From Karstenula rhodostoma CBS 690.94 (lineage: Eukaryota; Ascomycota; Dothideomycetes; Pleosporales; Didymosphaeriaceae): a stretch of DNA of 64,000 nt. Shown here in pieces: positions 1-10,191 of this stretch. How positions within the stretch are numbered: the first letter of the stretch is position 1; every line of letters begins with the position of its first letter. The notes below the pieces were generated by a model. That model was not told where the DNA came from, did not search any database, and was given only the letters and a program-made list of their open reading frames with translations. The DNA is taken from NCBI GenBank assembly GCA_010093485.1, contig MU001503.1:566224-630223 (forward strand). Direction: 5' to 3'. The position numbers and the translations under genes are program-made.

Positions 1-116
1 GCAGGCGCCAATAGAACCGCCTCATCCTCAGATTCAATGTCGCAGTGACGTTGCACGTCATACAGTGTAGTGGGTGATCACGAGTTATCTTCAAGCTTTA
101 TCCTGTTCCTGCGGCC

Positions 117-2357
117 ATGGCGAGTAAGCAGGCCGCCTGCATGACCTGTCGAAGGAGCAAAATACGGTGTAAAAGAGGTCCCGGAGCGGATACTTGCGAG
201 AAATGTCTTGTTTCTGGTGTCGAATGTGTGATACCGGGGGGGTTTCACATTGGCCGTCAAAAAGGAGTCAGAAAGTAAGTACAGGGGCATCTCTCTACAC
301 CATTCCCTGACATCTTCCAGTAAGCGCACTGGGCTCGAGAAGGCGCTCCACCAGATCGAAGAAGCGATTAAAAAGTCTAAAGCGGACCCGAGCTCAAGCG
401 AAAACACCCTGGAGCAGTTGCAGCAGATTCTCCTCGAGGCGCGAGGCAGTGGGGTTTCTTCGAATAGCAGCCCTTCAAGTAGCGTTCCTGCACCTTCAGA
501 GGGGGTGGCGCATGTGAGCGACGATCAGCAGGCTTTGGATGATGCTGAAAATCCTCTGCAACTGCTTGCGCGCGCCTCGGATCTGCGCTTGACGTCGCCG
601 CAGTCAAGCGACCATATGTTCACCCCATCCACATCACACAAAGGCAGCGATGTGGACCAACAGTCCGACGTCCACCGTTTCTTCTTACCGATCAAAGCCA
701 GCCTCGATCGCGGGCCCAATTATGATCCCATTGACTTGGGACTAGTGACTGAGGAAGAAGCCGAGCTCCTTCTGTCGTTGTAAGTTTGCTTCTATCGATT
801 GCCAACAGATAAACACCGAAAGCTGACCTGTGGTCTAGCTATCACGAGAAACTTGCCCACACCCGCTGGGGCACCGACAAGACGACCCACACCCTGGAGT
901 TTTGCCGGAGGCAGTCAGCGTTCCTCCTCACTTCGCTTTTGGCAGCATCTTCCTTGTTCATACCGTCAGCCGCCGCCATGTGCAAACGCCTGCTCGTGCA
1001 CAGGAAATTCATGGCCGAGCAGGTCATTGCGCGGAGGTTCCGCTCGGTCGAGATCGTTATCGCGTTCATGGTCAACGTGCCCTGGATGCATCCCGGAGTC
1101 AACGCCGGTGACGACGATACCGGGCTATATATGTCCACAGCGCTGAGCATAGCGTTAGATTTGTCACTCAACAAGATCATCGTGCCGTCATCATGTTTCG
1201 ATCAAGACATTCTCAAACGAGTTCCAAAAGGACATTGTCTCGATGCAAGGAAAGCGCTGACGATGGACGGCTTCGAAGATGTTGAAGTCACATCAGAATT
1301 TGGCAAGCAAATGCTTCGAAGACGCGAGCGGGCGTGGATAGCGCTTTTTGTACTGGACCGTGGCATAGGTTTGGCGCGTGGTCGCGCCTTTTGTGCTACT
1401 GTCACTCCGCTGATCATGTATTGCGACGTTTGGCACATGGACATGACGCCGGATCCACAAGATGGGCCGCTAGTGTCCATGGCTGTGTTGAGACGCGACC
1501 TTGACGACGTCTTCAGATCGGTCCGCTCTAAATGCGACTCTTGCCAAGCTAGCGACGTTGGGTCGAAAGCCGCCCAGGACATCGAGTCCACCATTGAGGG
1601 GTTTTTCAACACATGGCTCGCCAAGTGGACTCATACCATCGGCGAAGGAGAACAAAAGATGCTGCCACCATATGTTGAGATACTCCTCCCACACACGCGA
1701 TTGTCGGCGTATAGCCACGTCATCAACCATCCCACTGCACCACTCGAGGTCAAACGCCTGCTCCGCGGCTCTACCTTGTCAGCAGCCCTGAACGTCCTGC
1801 GTGTGGCAATACAAGGCGAAGTGCGTTTGAAGTCTATGCCCAACAACACAGTGACGATGATATGCTTTGCCGCCTGCGTTGCGCTGACACTAAGCGCGCC
1901 ATCTCCATACGGAAGCTACAATCTGGCACCGAGCGTTCGCAATCTGATTGAGGAGACAGCCACCGTCCTGGAACGCATTGGAAGCACACCAAGCCACCGG
2001 AACGGGGCCTCGGTTATCTACGGCAAGAGTCTGCGTGAGCTCGTTAAGCGGGCACCCGAACTGCCTCCACTGGTGCAACCGCCCGCCTCGTTCAACTACG
2101 TCTCGCAACCTCGAGCGCCGGACAGCTCATTGTTCGCGCCCGCTGCCGACCTTCTGCAGTCCTCCAACCAGCCGCAGTACCAGCTACCGAGCTCGTGGCC
2201 GGAGCCACTCCAGTTCTCAGCAATGTCCGGGAACGAGATCATCGAGACGGTGATGAATGTTGGCGATTTCAACTCGTCGCTCCTGGACATTCCGATGCAA
2301 GATCCAAACTCGTTCATGTGGATGGATTGGATCAACCCCATGGATCCTGGATTCTAG
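117..2357 (+). CDS. Zn2Cys6 fungal-type transcription factor
   Basis: Nuclear regulator with an N-terminal binuclear zinc cluster: cysteines at residues 8, 11, 18, 27, 30 and 37 (spacing C-x2-C-x6-C-x8-C-x2-C-x6-C), followed by a basic stretch and a helical linker (about residues 55-85). The C-terminal two thirds resemble the fungal regulatory middle-homology region. Three exons are inferred with introns at 275-320 (GTAAGT...CCAG) and 780-838 (GTAAGT...CTAG); exon lengths of 158, 459 and 1519 sum exactly to 711 codons plus stop. The ATG at 117 was chosen because it opens directly on the zinc cluster. It lies 270 bp upstream of, and co-oriented with, the CoA-transferase gene, so local regulation is possible but only inferred. 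Target unknown. Confidence 0.9.
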
Positions 2358-2627
2358 TCCGAGACACTCGATGCACTGCTTCGAGCTTCGCAACAACCGC
2401 GTCAAGATTACCGCGCGGCCCCGCCCGGAACCAGAACTGGCTCCGCCCCCGAGCCCACTTCCCGCGCCTCATCCGTTACCCGTCCTCGGCCGCCTTTCGA
2501 AGCACATTTTATCTCCAGCGTCTAGCGATAGCAGGTATCCGATACCGGTAATTCCCGACGATATTCCCGCTGCAGTGCTTCCATCTCGCGCACCCATTGA
2601 CAACGCCTTCTCTGTTTCCCACTCACA

Positions 2628-4305
2628 ATGGACTCCTCTTCTCGGCTACTTTTCACCCTTCCCTCGCGCATATGCGCGAACCGACCTATACCCGCACAAC
2701 TGCGCGCCGCGCGATACGTCGATAGCAGATGGAGGTTCGCATCGCAAAAGAGGTTCAAGACCATCCCCGCGTCGCGGGAACCTACAATCGACCGCTCTCG
2801 CTCCAAGGTTTTCCAATCCGCCGAGGAGGCTGTCGCAGACATTCAATCGGGGTCGACTGTGCTTAGCGCTGGATTTGGACTATGCGGTGTTGCAGACACT
2901 CTGATACACGCCATTAAGAACAGGGGCGCGAAGTCTCTACATTCGCTCACCGCCGTGTCGAACAACGCCGGCATCGAAGACGTGGGTGGGCTGGCTCTGA
3001 TCACGAAGTCTGGACAGGTCAACAAGCTCATCATCAGCTTCCTTGGGAACAACAAAGCATTGGAGAAGCAATACCTTTCCGGCGGCATCACGATCGAGCT
3101 GTGCCCGCAGGGTACACTGGCGGAACGGATACGAGCGGCAGGTGCAGGCATCCCAGCTTTCTACACACCAACCGCAGTGAACACGCTGTTGCAGGATGGC
3201 AAGATACCGGCGCAGCATGACAGCGATGGAAACGTCATTGGGTACGGAACGCCGCGCGAGGTTCGCGAATTCAACGGCCGGAATTACTTGATGGAGACTG
3301 CATTGTCCGGTGATGTTGCCATACTGAGGGCATGGAAAGCCGATGAGCAGGGCAACTGTGTCTTTAGGTATGGAGAAGCAGCCACCTAGCACGCCGTGTA
3401 CTAACAGGTGCAGGTACACCACGAAAGCCTTCGGGCCCATCATGGCCAAAGCCGCGCGCCTGACCATCGTCGAAGCAGAGGAAATCGTGCCGGTCGGATC
3501 GCTCGACCCGAATGAGATTCACTTACCTGGCATCTTTGTGAACCGAATTGTCCCAGCCACAGCAGCGAAGAACATCGAGATCAAGAAGCTTCGCGATCCA
3601 AAAGATGATGGCAAGCCATCCAAGAAGAGCGAGGATGACATGCGGCGAAACAGGATTGCGCGACGAGCGGCCAAAGAGCTGAAGCATGGATACTACGTCA
3701 ACTTGGGAGTTGGTATCCCTACAATGGCAGCAAACTTCGTGCCCGAGGGCACAAAGGTGTGGCTGCAGAGCGAGAACGGTATACTAGGCATGGGCCCACA
3801 CCCCACAGAGGAAGAATTGGACCCCGACATCATCAATGCGGGCAAGCAGACGGTCACATTACTCCCCGGTGCGTCCACATTCGACAGTGCCGAATCATTC
3901 GGTATGATCCGTGGTGGTCACGTCGATGTGTCCATCCTCGGCGCTCTTCAGGTCAGCACATGGGGCGATCTTGCCAACTACATGATCCCCGGCAAGGTAT
4001 TCAAGGGCATGGGTGGTGCTATGGATCTTGTCGGGAACCCCGATGCTACAAAGGTCGTTGTGGCTACAGAGCACGTGGCAAAGGATGGTAGCAGCAAGAT
4101 TGTGCAGGATTGCAAGCTGCCGCTTACGGGTGCCAAGTGCATCAGCACTATCATTACGGATATGTGCGTGTTCGAGGTGGACAGGAAGAGGGGTGGATTG
4201 ACGTTGACGGAGGTGGCAGAGGGCGTCACTGTGGAGGATGTGAAGAGCAAGACGGATGCAAAGTTCACCGTTGCAAAGGATCTGAAGAACATGGAAGACT
4301 GGTGA
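2628..4305 (+). CDS. succinyl-CoA:3-ketoacid coenzyme A transferase, mitochondrial
   Basis: Moves CoA from succinyl-CoA to acetoacetate (EC 2.8.3.5 family) in mitochondrial ketone-body and short-chain keto-acid catabolism. Exons 2628-3367 and 3414-4305 with one 46-nt intron (GTATGG...TGCAG, branch CTAAC) give 543 residues, the usual size for fused alpha-plus-beta SCOT. Residues 1-45 are Arg/Ser rich and almost free of acidic residues, as in a matrix presequence. The alpha half carries the motif GFGLCGVADTLI; the beta half carries SENGILGMGP, whose Glu (about residue 367) is the family's catalytic thioester-forming residue. An upstream AG (3406-3407) would add two residues; the site at 3413 was preferred because it gives the conserved FRYT junction. 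Neighbours are a regulator upstream and an MFS carrier downstream on the same strand. Confidence 0.95.
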
Positions 4306-4904
4306 AGCCGGTTTGGACATTGGTGCTGTTAGGTGTACTCTAGGCACTCTCTTATGGGAACATGAAGACGGGATGTAAGCCAAGGCCTTTGCCGAATAGT
4401 TGATGCTACTATACAAGTTTACAATCTTAACCTGATACTGTATCGGCCGTGTGCACCTTCCCGTAAGAGTGCAACGCCAATGCGCCCAGGCTTGGCGGCG
4501 AGCATGCCACAAAGCTTCGGTGAGCTTGCCGGCTCTTCGGTCTGCCTCCCTTCTCGGGCCAAAGCATGGTCAAGTAGAATCGCAAACACAATCTAGCGAC
4601 CTGGGTGACGCGCGCCATCTACACGTCAGACGCCTCGGGGCCAGAAGAGGTGCGGCTGGTGAAGGCAGGACAATGTTTCCCCGCACTGGACTCCACTCCC
4701 GGTCAGTGCTCCATCCCCACGGGGGAAGTTGCCGTAATCCTTGCGCTTTGTGCCCCCGTTCGCGGCCAGCCTTCAGCCAGCCTACATATATTACACGCGC
4801 CCCCAATGGCTAGCTCGTGACGTTGTCCCTTCCACCCCGCTTACTGTTTTCAACTGCAACGACAGAGCCGAACCTCGGCTGGAACCACTTCATCAACAGA
4901 CAAG
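4306..4904 (+). other. intergenic, 599 bp
   Basis: Spacer between the CoA-transferase and the MFS gene. It should hold the 3' region of the former and the promoter of the latter. A TATA-like ACATATATTA lies around 4786-4795, roughly 110 bp before the MFS start codon. No open frame with coding character was seen. Confidence 0.6.
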
Positions 4905-6620
4905 ATGCGGGACGAAAAGATGGAACGAGACGCGAGGAGGGACGCGGAAATGGTGGGCGAGCTCGGCCATGGACCGCGCTTAACACGACAGGTGCTGTGG
5001 AAGATGGACATCAGGCACGATGGCTTGTGTTTACGCTGTGACATACGCTGACAGGTGCAGAATACTGCCCACCCTCGCACTGCTGTTCCTCTGCTCCTTC
5101 ATCGATCGCACCAACGTGGGGAACGCGAAGATCCTCGGCCTGCAAGCTGATACACACATGACCGACCACGAGTACGCTATCGGCCTCTGCGCCTTTTATG
5201 CGACGTACATTGCGAGGTGGGTGGCGCCTGGCTCTCCATGTATCAGCTGTTGAACTGAAGTTAACCTTGCAACCAGCGAGCTTCCGAGCAACTTGGTCCT
5301 GAAGAAAATGTCGCCGCGCATCTGGCTCCCGCTGTTGACCGCTGTCTGGGGCGTCCTGACTATGTGTCTCGGCTTCGTGAACAGCTTTGCCTCCTTCGTG
5401 GCCGTTCGAGCGTTGCTCGGCATCGCTGAAGGTGGTCTGCTTCCAGGCATGGTACGAGACCCATGCAGTCCGCTATCTCGCAACAGCATTGACACACTTA
5501 CAGGTACTATACCTCTCGCATTTTTACCGCCGCACAGAGCTTGCTCTTCGTATCGGTATCTTCTATACCGCCGCTTCTCTTTCCGGTGCCTTCGGCGGGC
5601 TGCTTGCTCGTGGCCTGAATGCTATTGGCCATGCGGGCGGTCTGGACGGCTGGCGCTGGATATTTATCGTCGAGGGCCTACTCACCGTCTTCATCGGAAC
5701 TGTCAGCTACTTTGGGCTTCCAAACTCCATCGAAGCCGCTCGCTTTCTAACCGCGGAACAAAAGGCACATGCTCGTCTACGCCTAGAGGAGGAGAACAGC
5801 GCTCATGAGCCCTTCTCCTGGGAAGAAATCAAGCGCGGCATCTTCAACGTCCAGGTGTGGCTTTCGGCGCTCGCTTATTTCTGCATCCTCTGCGGCTTGT
5901 ACAGCTTTGGTCTGTTCCTACCTACCATCATCAACAACCTGAAGTTCGCCAGCGACCCGAACGAAGCCCAGCTCTGGACCGTCATCCCATATGCTGTCGC
6001 CGCAGTGTGTACAGTATTCGTCGCCATCTTCTCCGACAAGCTTGCACTGCGTGGTCCTGTCATGCTCTGCTCTTTGCCTATTGCCATTATCGGGTGAGCT
6101 GAACCTAACATAACCTAATTGTACCTGATTATCTTCCTTTTGAGCATTTCACTGACTCTGTACCCCTTGCTTGCAGGTACGGTGTTATCTCGCAGACTAC
6201 CAACCCGCACGTCCAATACGGCATGACTTTTATGATGGCTACAGGAATGTATGCATCGGTGCCCTGCATTCTTTCCTGGAACAGTAACAACTCGGCCGGA
6301 CATTACAAGCGTGCCACAACTTCGGCGCTGCAGCTTATGATTGCGAATGCCGGAGGTTTCGTCGCAAGTTTTGTGTACCAGAAAAAGGAGGCTCCCTACT
6401 TCCACAAGAGCCACACTATCATGCTGGGACTGCTTTGTGCGGCATGGGTCCTGTGAGTGTTCCAAAATTTAAAAAAAAGAATCTTCAACTAATAACCTTC
6501 AGGATTGCTGCCAACACGGCGTGGGTGTTGAAACTGAATCGTGACAAGGTGAACGGGAAGAATGCAGCTTGGGGAGGAAAGGGCGACGACAGAGACCCGA
6601 CTTTCAAAATGGTGTTGTAG
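4905..6620 (+). CDS. MFS transporter, anion:cation symporter (Dal5/Tna1-like) family
   Basis: Predicted plasma-membrane carrier with 12 transmembrane segments. Hallmarks are the first-helix signature LCSFIDRTNVGNAKI, the GxxEGGLLPGM region after helix 4 and the hydrophobic segments of the second half. Fungal relatives carry allantoate, nicotinate, vitamins or other small carboxylates; the substrate here is unknown. Six exons, with introns 5015-5060, 5217-5276, 5452-5503, 6094-6176 and 6453-6502, sum to 474 codons plus stop. The first intron begins with GC (AG|GCACGA) and ends in TGCAG; only this junction joins MDI-R to ILPTLALL, the conserved start of helix 1. The other introns are GT-AG. The position behind the CoA-transferase suggests, but does not prove, uptake of a related acid. 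Confidence 0.9.
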
Positions 6621-7349
6621 TTCGTGACGACCTCAAGATGAAGACATTGGCATGTGAACTCCCAATGATGTGTTCCGGTACTGCAATATTGGAATAAGGA
6701 GATGCGTAATGGATAATGTCTGAAATGATATTTCATCCAAGGGCTGTTTTCATACCTCCACTCTCCTTTCGTTGATGTCCAGTTCGTCAGCGAATGACGG
6801 CAAAACGGCAGACCTGTGACGTCTGAACTCACTGTGAGTCGACCCAATTTGTGATTCAGACAACAAACCACGTGAGTGGACTTTTCCAACTCCCGCATCA
6901 ATGTATAGCGACGGAACTATAGTAAGCAACAATAGTATAGAGCACAGCCCCCACGCGTGCAAGTGTGGACATGCTCGGGCGCATTGCGCTATAAGTCATC
7001 TGCTAAGTTTCGCAAAAACAAAGGTACGTAAGGCACTCTCTTACACACGTAAGCGGCTGGCATTGCGGAAGCATCATTGCATCCTAAGCATCCTTCTACA
7101 ATGCTTCCTTCCACCACACGTGCCGTTATGCAGCACGTGAGTTAGAAGTTAACTTGGCGCAGTCACTTTGTTAGGCTATATGCGCTGACCTACTAAGGGG
7201 CGGAGTACGAGCGCGGAGCAGTTCCTGAGCACACGGGGACAGCAAATCCACGCATGGAATATTCATGTACACAAGCTATGGCAGGGGTTAAAAACATGCG
7301 ACAAGGGTGAAGACCGTTGCCTTACAGACTGATGGGCTGAGAACATAGG
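6621..7349 (+). other. intergenic, about 730 bp
   Basis: No coding frame recognised. Several CACGTG/CACGTR-like words occur (for example near 6868, 7117 and 7134), which could be E-box/G-box sites upstream of the small secreted-protein gene; this is motif matching only. Confidence 0.5.
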
Positions 7350-7357
7350 TATAAAGA
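7350..7357 (+). promoter_or_regulatory. TATA box of the small secreted-protein gene
   Basis: TATAAAGA about 100 bp before the start codon at 7454, followed by a CT- and CA-rich leader (7369-7440), the usual core promoter layout of highly expressed fungal genes. Motif and spacing are seen; use is inferred. Confidence 0.5.
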
Positions 7358-7453
7358 GTGGTCTTCACGCTCTATCTACTCTCCTCTCCACCATCACCAC
7401 AAACAACACTTTACACTTCTCCCTGCTTCAGCTCCTCAATCAAGATCACCAAT

Positions 7454-7890
7454 ATGCACTCCCAAGCCCTCCTCGCCCTAGCCTTCTCCGTACTTGCTTC
7501 GGCATCCCCAACGCTTCAAAAGCGCGTTTCGGCCTCCATAACCCTCTTCCCCGACAAGAACTTTGGCGGAGCTGGATATACCATCCCGTTCAACATCCAA
7601 GGACCAACGTGTAAAGCACCTGTACCCCAGCCCGTGCATCAAGTCACCAGCCCTAACAGAACGTAGGCGTCGCCGCTACCCTCCCCTCTTCCATCGATCT
7701 CAAGGCCAGCTCGGTACGCTTGAGCTCCCACACTGGCTTCAACTGCCGCTTGGTTGCAAACCGGGACTGTAACATCGACCATGTCAACAATGCTACTTGG
7801 TTCTTCAATGTTGATATCCCGGATCTGTCGACGGATGACTACATGCACATGGAGGATCGTGTGAGGTCGGTGACCTGCACGTCTGTGTAG
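7454..7890 (+). CDS. small secreted beta/gamma-crystallin-like protein
   Basis: 126-residue predicted extracellular protein. Residues 1-18 form a signal peptide (hydrophobic LLALAFSVLASA), then a Lys-Arg pair at about 23-24 fits Kex2 processing. The mature part starts with SITLFPDKNFGGAGY, the F-x4-F-G-G pattern of a crystallin Greek-key motif, and holds four cysteines (PTC, NCRL, DCNI, VTC), enough for two disulfides. Exons 7454-7610 and 7667-7890 flank a GTAAAG...CGTAG intron with a CTAAC branch site; the junction codon becomes Cys. A shorter intron (7622-7659) also keeps the frame and would insert six residues; I prefer the first for its donor and branch site. Function unknown; such proteins occur as effector candidates or cell-wall proteins. 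Confidence 0.75.
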
Positions 7891-8366
7891 GCGAGATGTA
7901 GTGGAATTGAGAGTGAGAGTGAGAGTGGCGTGGAGTTAGGAGTAGAGAGAGAAGAGCAGGACGCACGTAGGAAGATCACCGGATTCAGGTCGCTGTAGAA
8001 CTAGTGTTTTTCCTAGGATAGACAATGCGAAAGACAGCTCTACTAAGTTGTGTCCGATGTAGCAGTCCATATCTAGAACTTTGATTGTATCGGCCTTGTG
8101 GCTTGCCACTGTGTTTGAAAGTCCGATCTGATAACCTGGAGAGGGTAGCACCTGCACCGCCTCCTGAATAATGCAAAGTGATAAAACCGGCGTGGTTCGT
8201 GCATGGTTACGCCGTGCTTTCTTGGGACAGGGAAAAAGGTAGGGCTACCTTGAAAATGATAGTATATGGCTCACTCTCACAATGAGCTTGAGCCCATCCA
8301 CTGGCTGTCCCCGTTTGAGCACGAACTGGAGACCGTACTCACTGCACGATGAAGCTGTGCAACGCT
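7891..8366. other. intergenic, 476 bp, convergent
   Basis: Lies between the 3' ends of the secreted-protein gene and the minus-strand Cys/His plus coiled-coil gene. A GAGAGT-rich stretch (7910-7960) directly follows the secreted-protein stop. Nothing else recognised. Confidence 0.5.
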
Positions 8367-9262
8367 TTACAGCTGTGATTTTTTACACCTCCTCTCCTTG
8401 ATCAAGGCCTCTTTTACCTTCACTCGTGAATGATCATCGTCTTCCTCCTTCACATCATCGGCTCCATTGTGCGGAGGAAGCGGCCGTCGAATTGCCTCTA
8501 CGATTGAGTCAAGTTTGGACCACAAAGTATTCATGTCGTAACTCACCTTCAAGCTCTGCAATACGCGCCCTCAAGCGCCTCGTTTCGTCCTTCTCGCGGG
8601 CTATCTCGGCTTCATGCTTTGCCTTCTGCGCCCTTGAAAGTGCTGCATACTGTGCGGCGCGCTGCTCGCTCTCCGTCGTCTCCTGCTGCAGACGCCTCCT
8701 GCTGCGCGCTTCATTAATGGGCATCACCTACGAGAACTTGTCGATGCCGGCATCTCGAAACTGCTGCAACTCCGCCTCGTTCGGCATGAACTTTATGCCT
8801 TCACTGACGTAGGGTTGGCGGGGATACTCCCGGTAGTGGCTGTAGGTACACCACCGCTTGGGACAAAACTGGCACATGTCAGCCACATACAGAGACACAA
8901 GCCATAGAACTTACCCCCGGAGCATGCTTCTTGTGGCACGTGCCGCAAGGCGCCGTGCAGGTCTCCAATGACCATGGCTGCACAGGGTGGTTCAGCTTGA
9001 ACTGCAAACAGTTCGGGCAGTACACTTCTGCAGTGGTAAAACCCATGGAGTTGGACAGATCCGACTGGGCCGTGAACCCATTGGGCGGATCGAATGCTTC
9101 AGGGTTGTTTTGGACCGTGGGCCTGGTCACCTCAACTTCACCTCCTCCAGTATTCTGACCACCACCGCTATCGGTGAGTTCAGGCCCAGCATTCTGGGCG
9201 CCACCGCTACCAGTGCAGCCCAGACTGAAGGCAGTGGAGAGGTGGAAGCCGAGCACTTGCAG
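8367..9262 (-). pseudogene. Cys/His-rich plus coiled-coil protein gene, interrupted by an amber codon or containing an alternative intron
   Basis: Unrecognised family. Reading from about 9262 downwards: a Gly/Asn-rich lead-in, then a Cys/His module (CPNC, CTAPCGTCHKKH, FCPKRWC, YSHY) that looks zinc-binding, then a charged coiled coil (about 8725-8548, rich in Glu, Arg, Ala), then an acidic/basic tail ending at TAA 8367-8369. Introns 8869-8914 (GTAAGT...CCAG) and 8498-8546 (GTGAGT...GTAG) keep phase. A TAG at 8728-8730 sits in frame between module and coiled coil. It can be removed by an 81-nt intron (8728-8808, GTCAGT...CGTAG), whose length keeps the frame, so the gene may be intact and alternatively spliced. 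No convincing ATG was found: the same frame is blocked by another TAG at 9263-9265. I cannot decide between decay and missed splicing. Confidence 0.5.
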
Positions 9263-10191
9263 CTACCGCGCCGCGCGGATAACAGCGCTGGTGTAGATGG
9301 GGCTCCTGGACACATTGAGAACAGTGTTGGCCAGAGCAGCGCTGCGGATGCAGGAGATATCGTTACGAATGCTAGGATCTCCACGGATGAGGAGGCCGCC
9401 AAGTTGATAAGAGCAGCTCAGCGTGCTAGTTCGTGTCATTACAGGATCGTCATTGTGTAGTACCGACATGACCTTTCGAAGGGAGTCTGGACTTCGCATT
9501 ATTGAACAGACAGTGTCGTATGATTGTCAAGTGGTTCAATTGCGAGTTATTTTCAATGGCCAGGATCTGTTGCTGACTGTAACATGTCGAAGTCACGCCA
9601 GAACATGTGCCCTACCAACACATCCTCTGGTTGTCGCGCGATGACTTTTATGTTGGAGGATTGCACCCTGCCGCCATGGACTTGGGACTTACAACCTATG
9701 CCAGATGAAGAGGTTCGCGCTCTTTCCGCGGGGACTCTGTGGGATTGAGATTGAGTAGTCTGATTTGCAGCTGAAGCGGCGCCGGCCAAAGATGCTTCCT
9801 TGCTACGCTCTGAAGTTGATGGTGGGCTCTATCACATCAGGTCAGTACCGTCCCAAGTTGAGAGTTTCGGGTGCTAACGGTGAAATTGTAGTCCGTCTGT
9901 GTCGCCACTCCCTCAAGAACGGCGGTGAAGCGATATGGTTGTTATACAGCACGGAACCCTCCTCCCACGCATGGGATTGATACCTTAGCGTACCCACTGC
10001 AATTGAAGCAAAACTAACGATGTTTGGGGTAGAAACGAATCGAATTGGTCCTTCGATAGGACGGTCCTGGGATATCCTATGCCTAACAATGTAACCCTAA
10101 CGTGAATCATATACCTTAGCCTCCCTATGCACCTTGCCCGAAGCTACCTCCCAGACATATGCCTCTCTGTTATGATCTTAACACATGGCTC
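9263..10191. other. unassigned, about 930 bp
   Basis: May hold the unresolved 5' end of the preceding minus-strand gene: a minus-strand frame from an ATG at 9499 is open down to the TAG at 9263. The rest (9500-10191) lies between that gene and the 3' end of the HERP-like gene. No family similarity seen. Confidence 0.4.

Noticed and set aside
10086..10102. CCCTAA-like word suggesting telomeric sequence
   Set aside because: A single TAACCCTAAC occurrence without tandem repetition.
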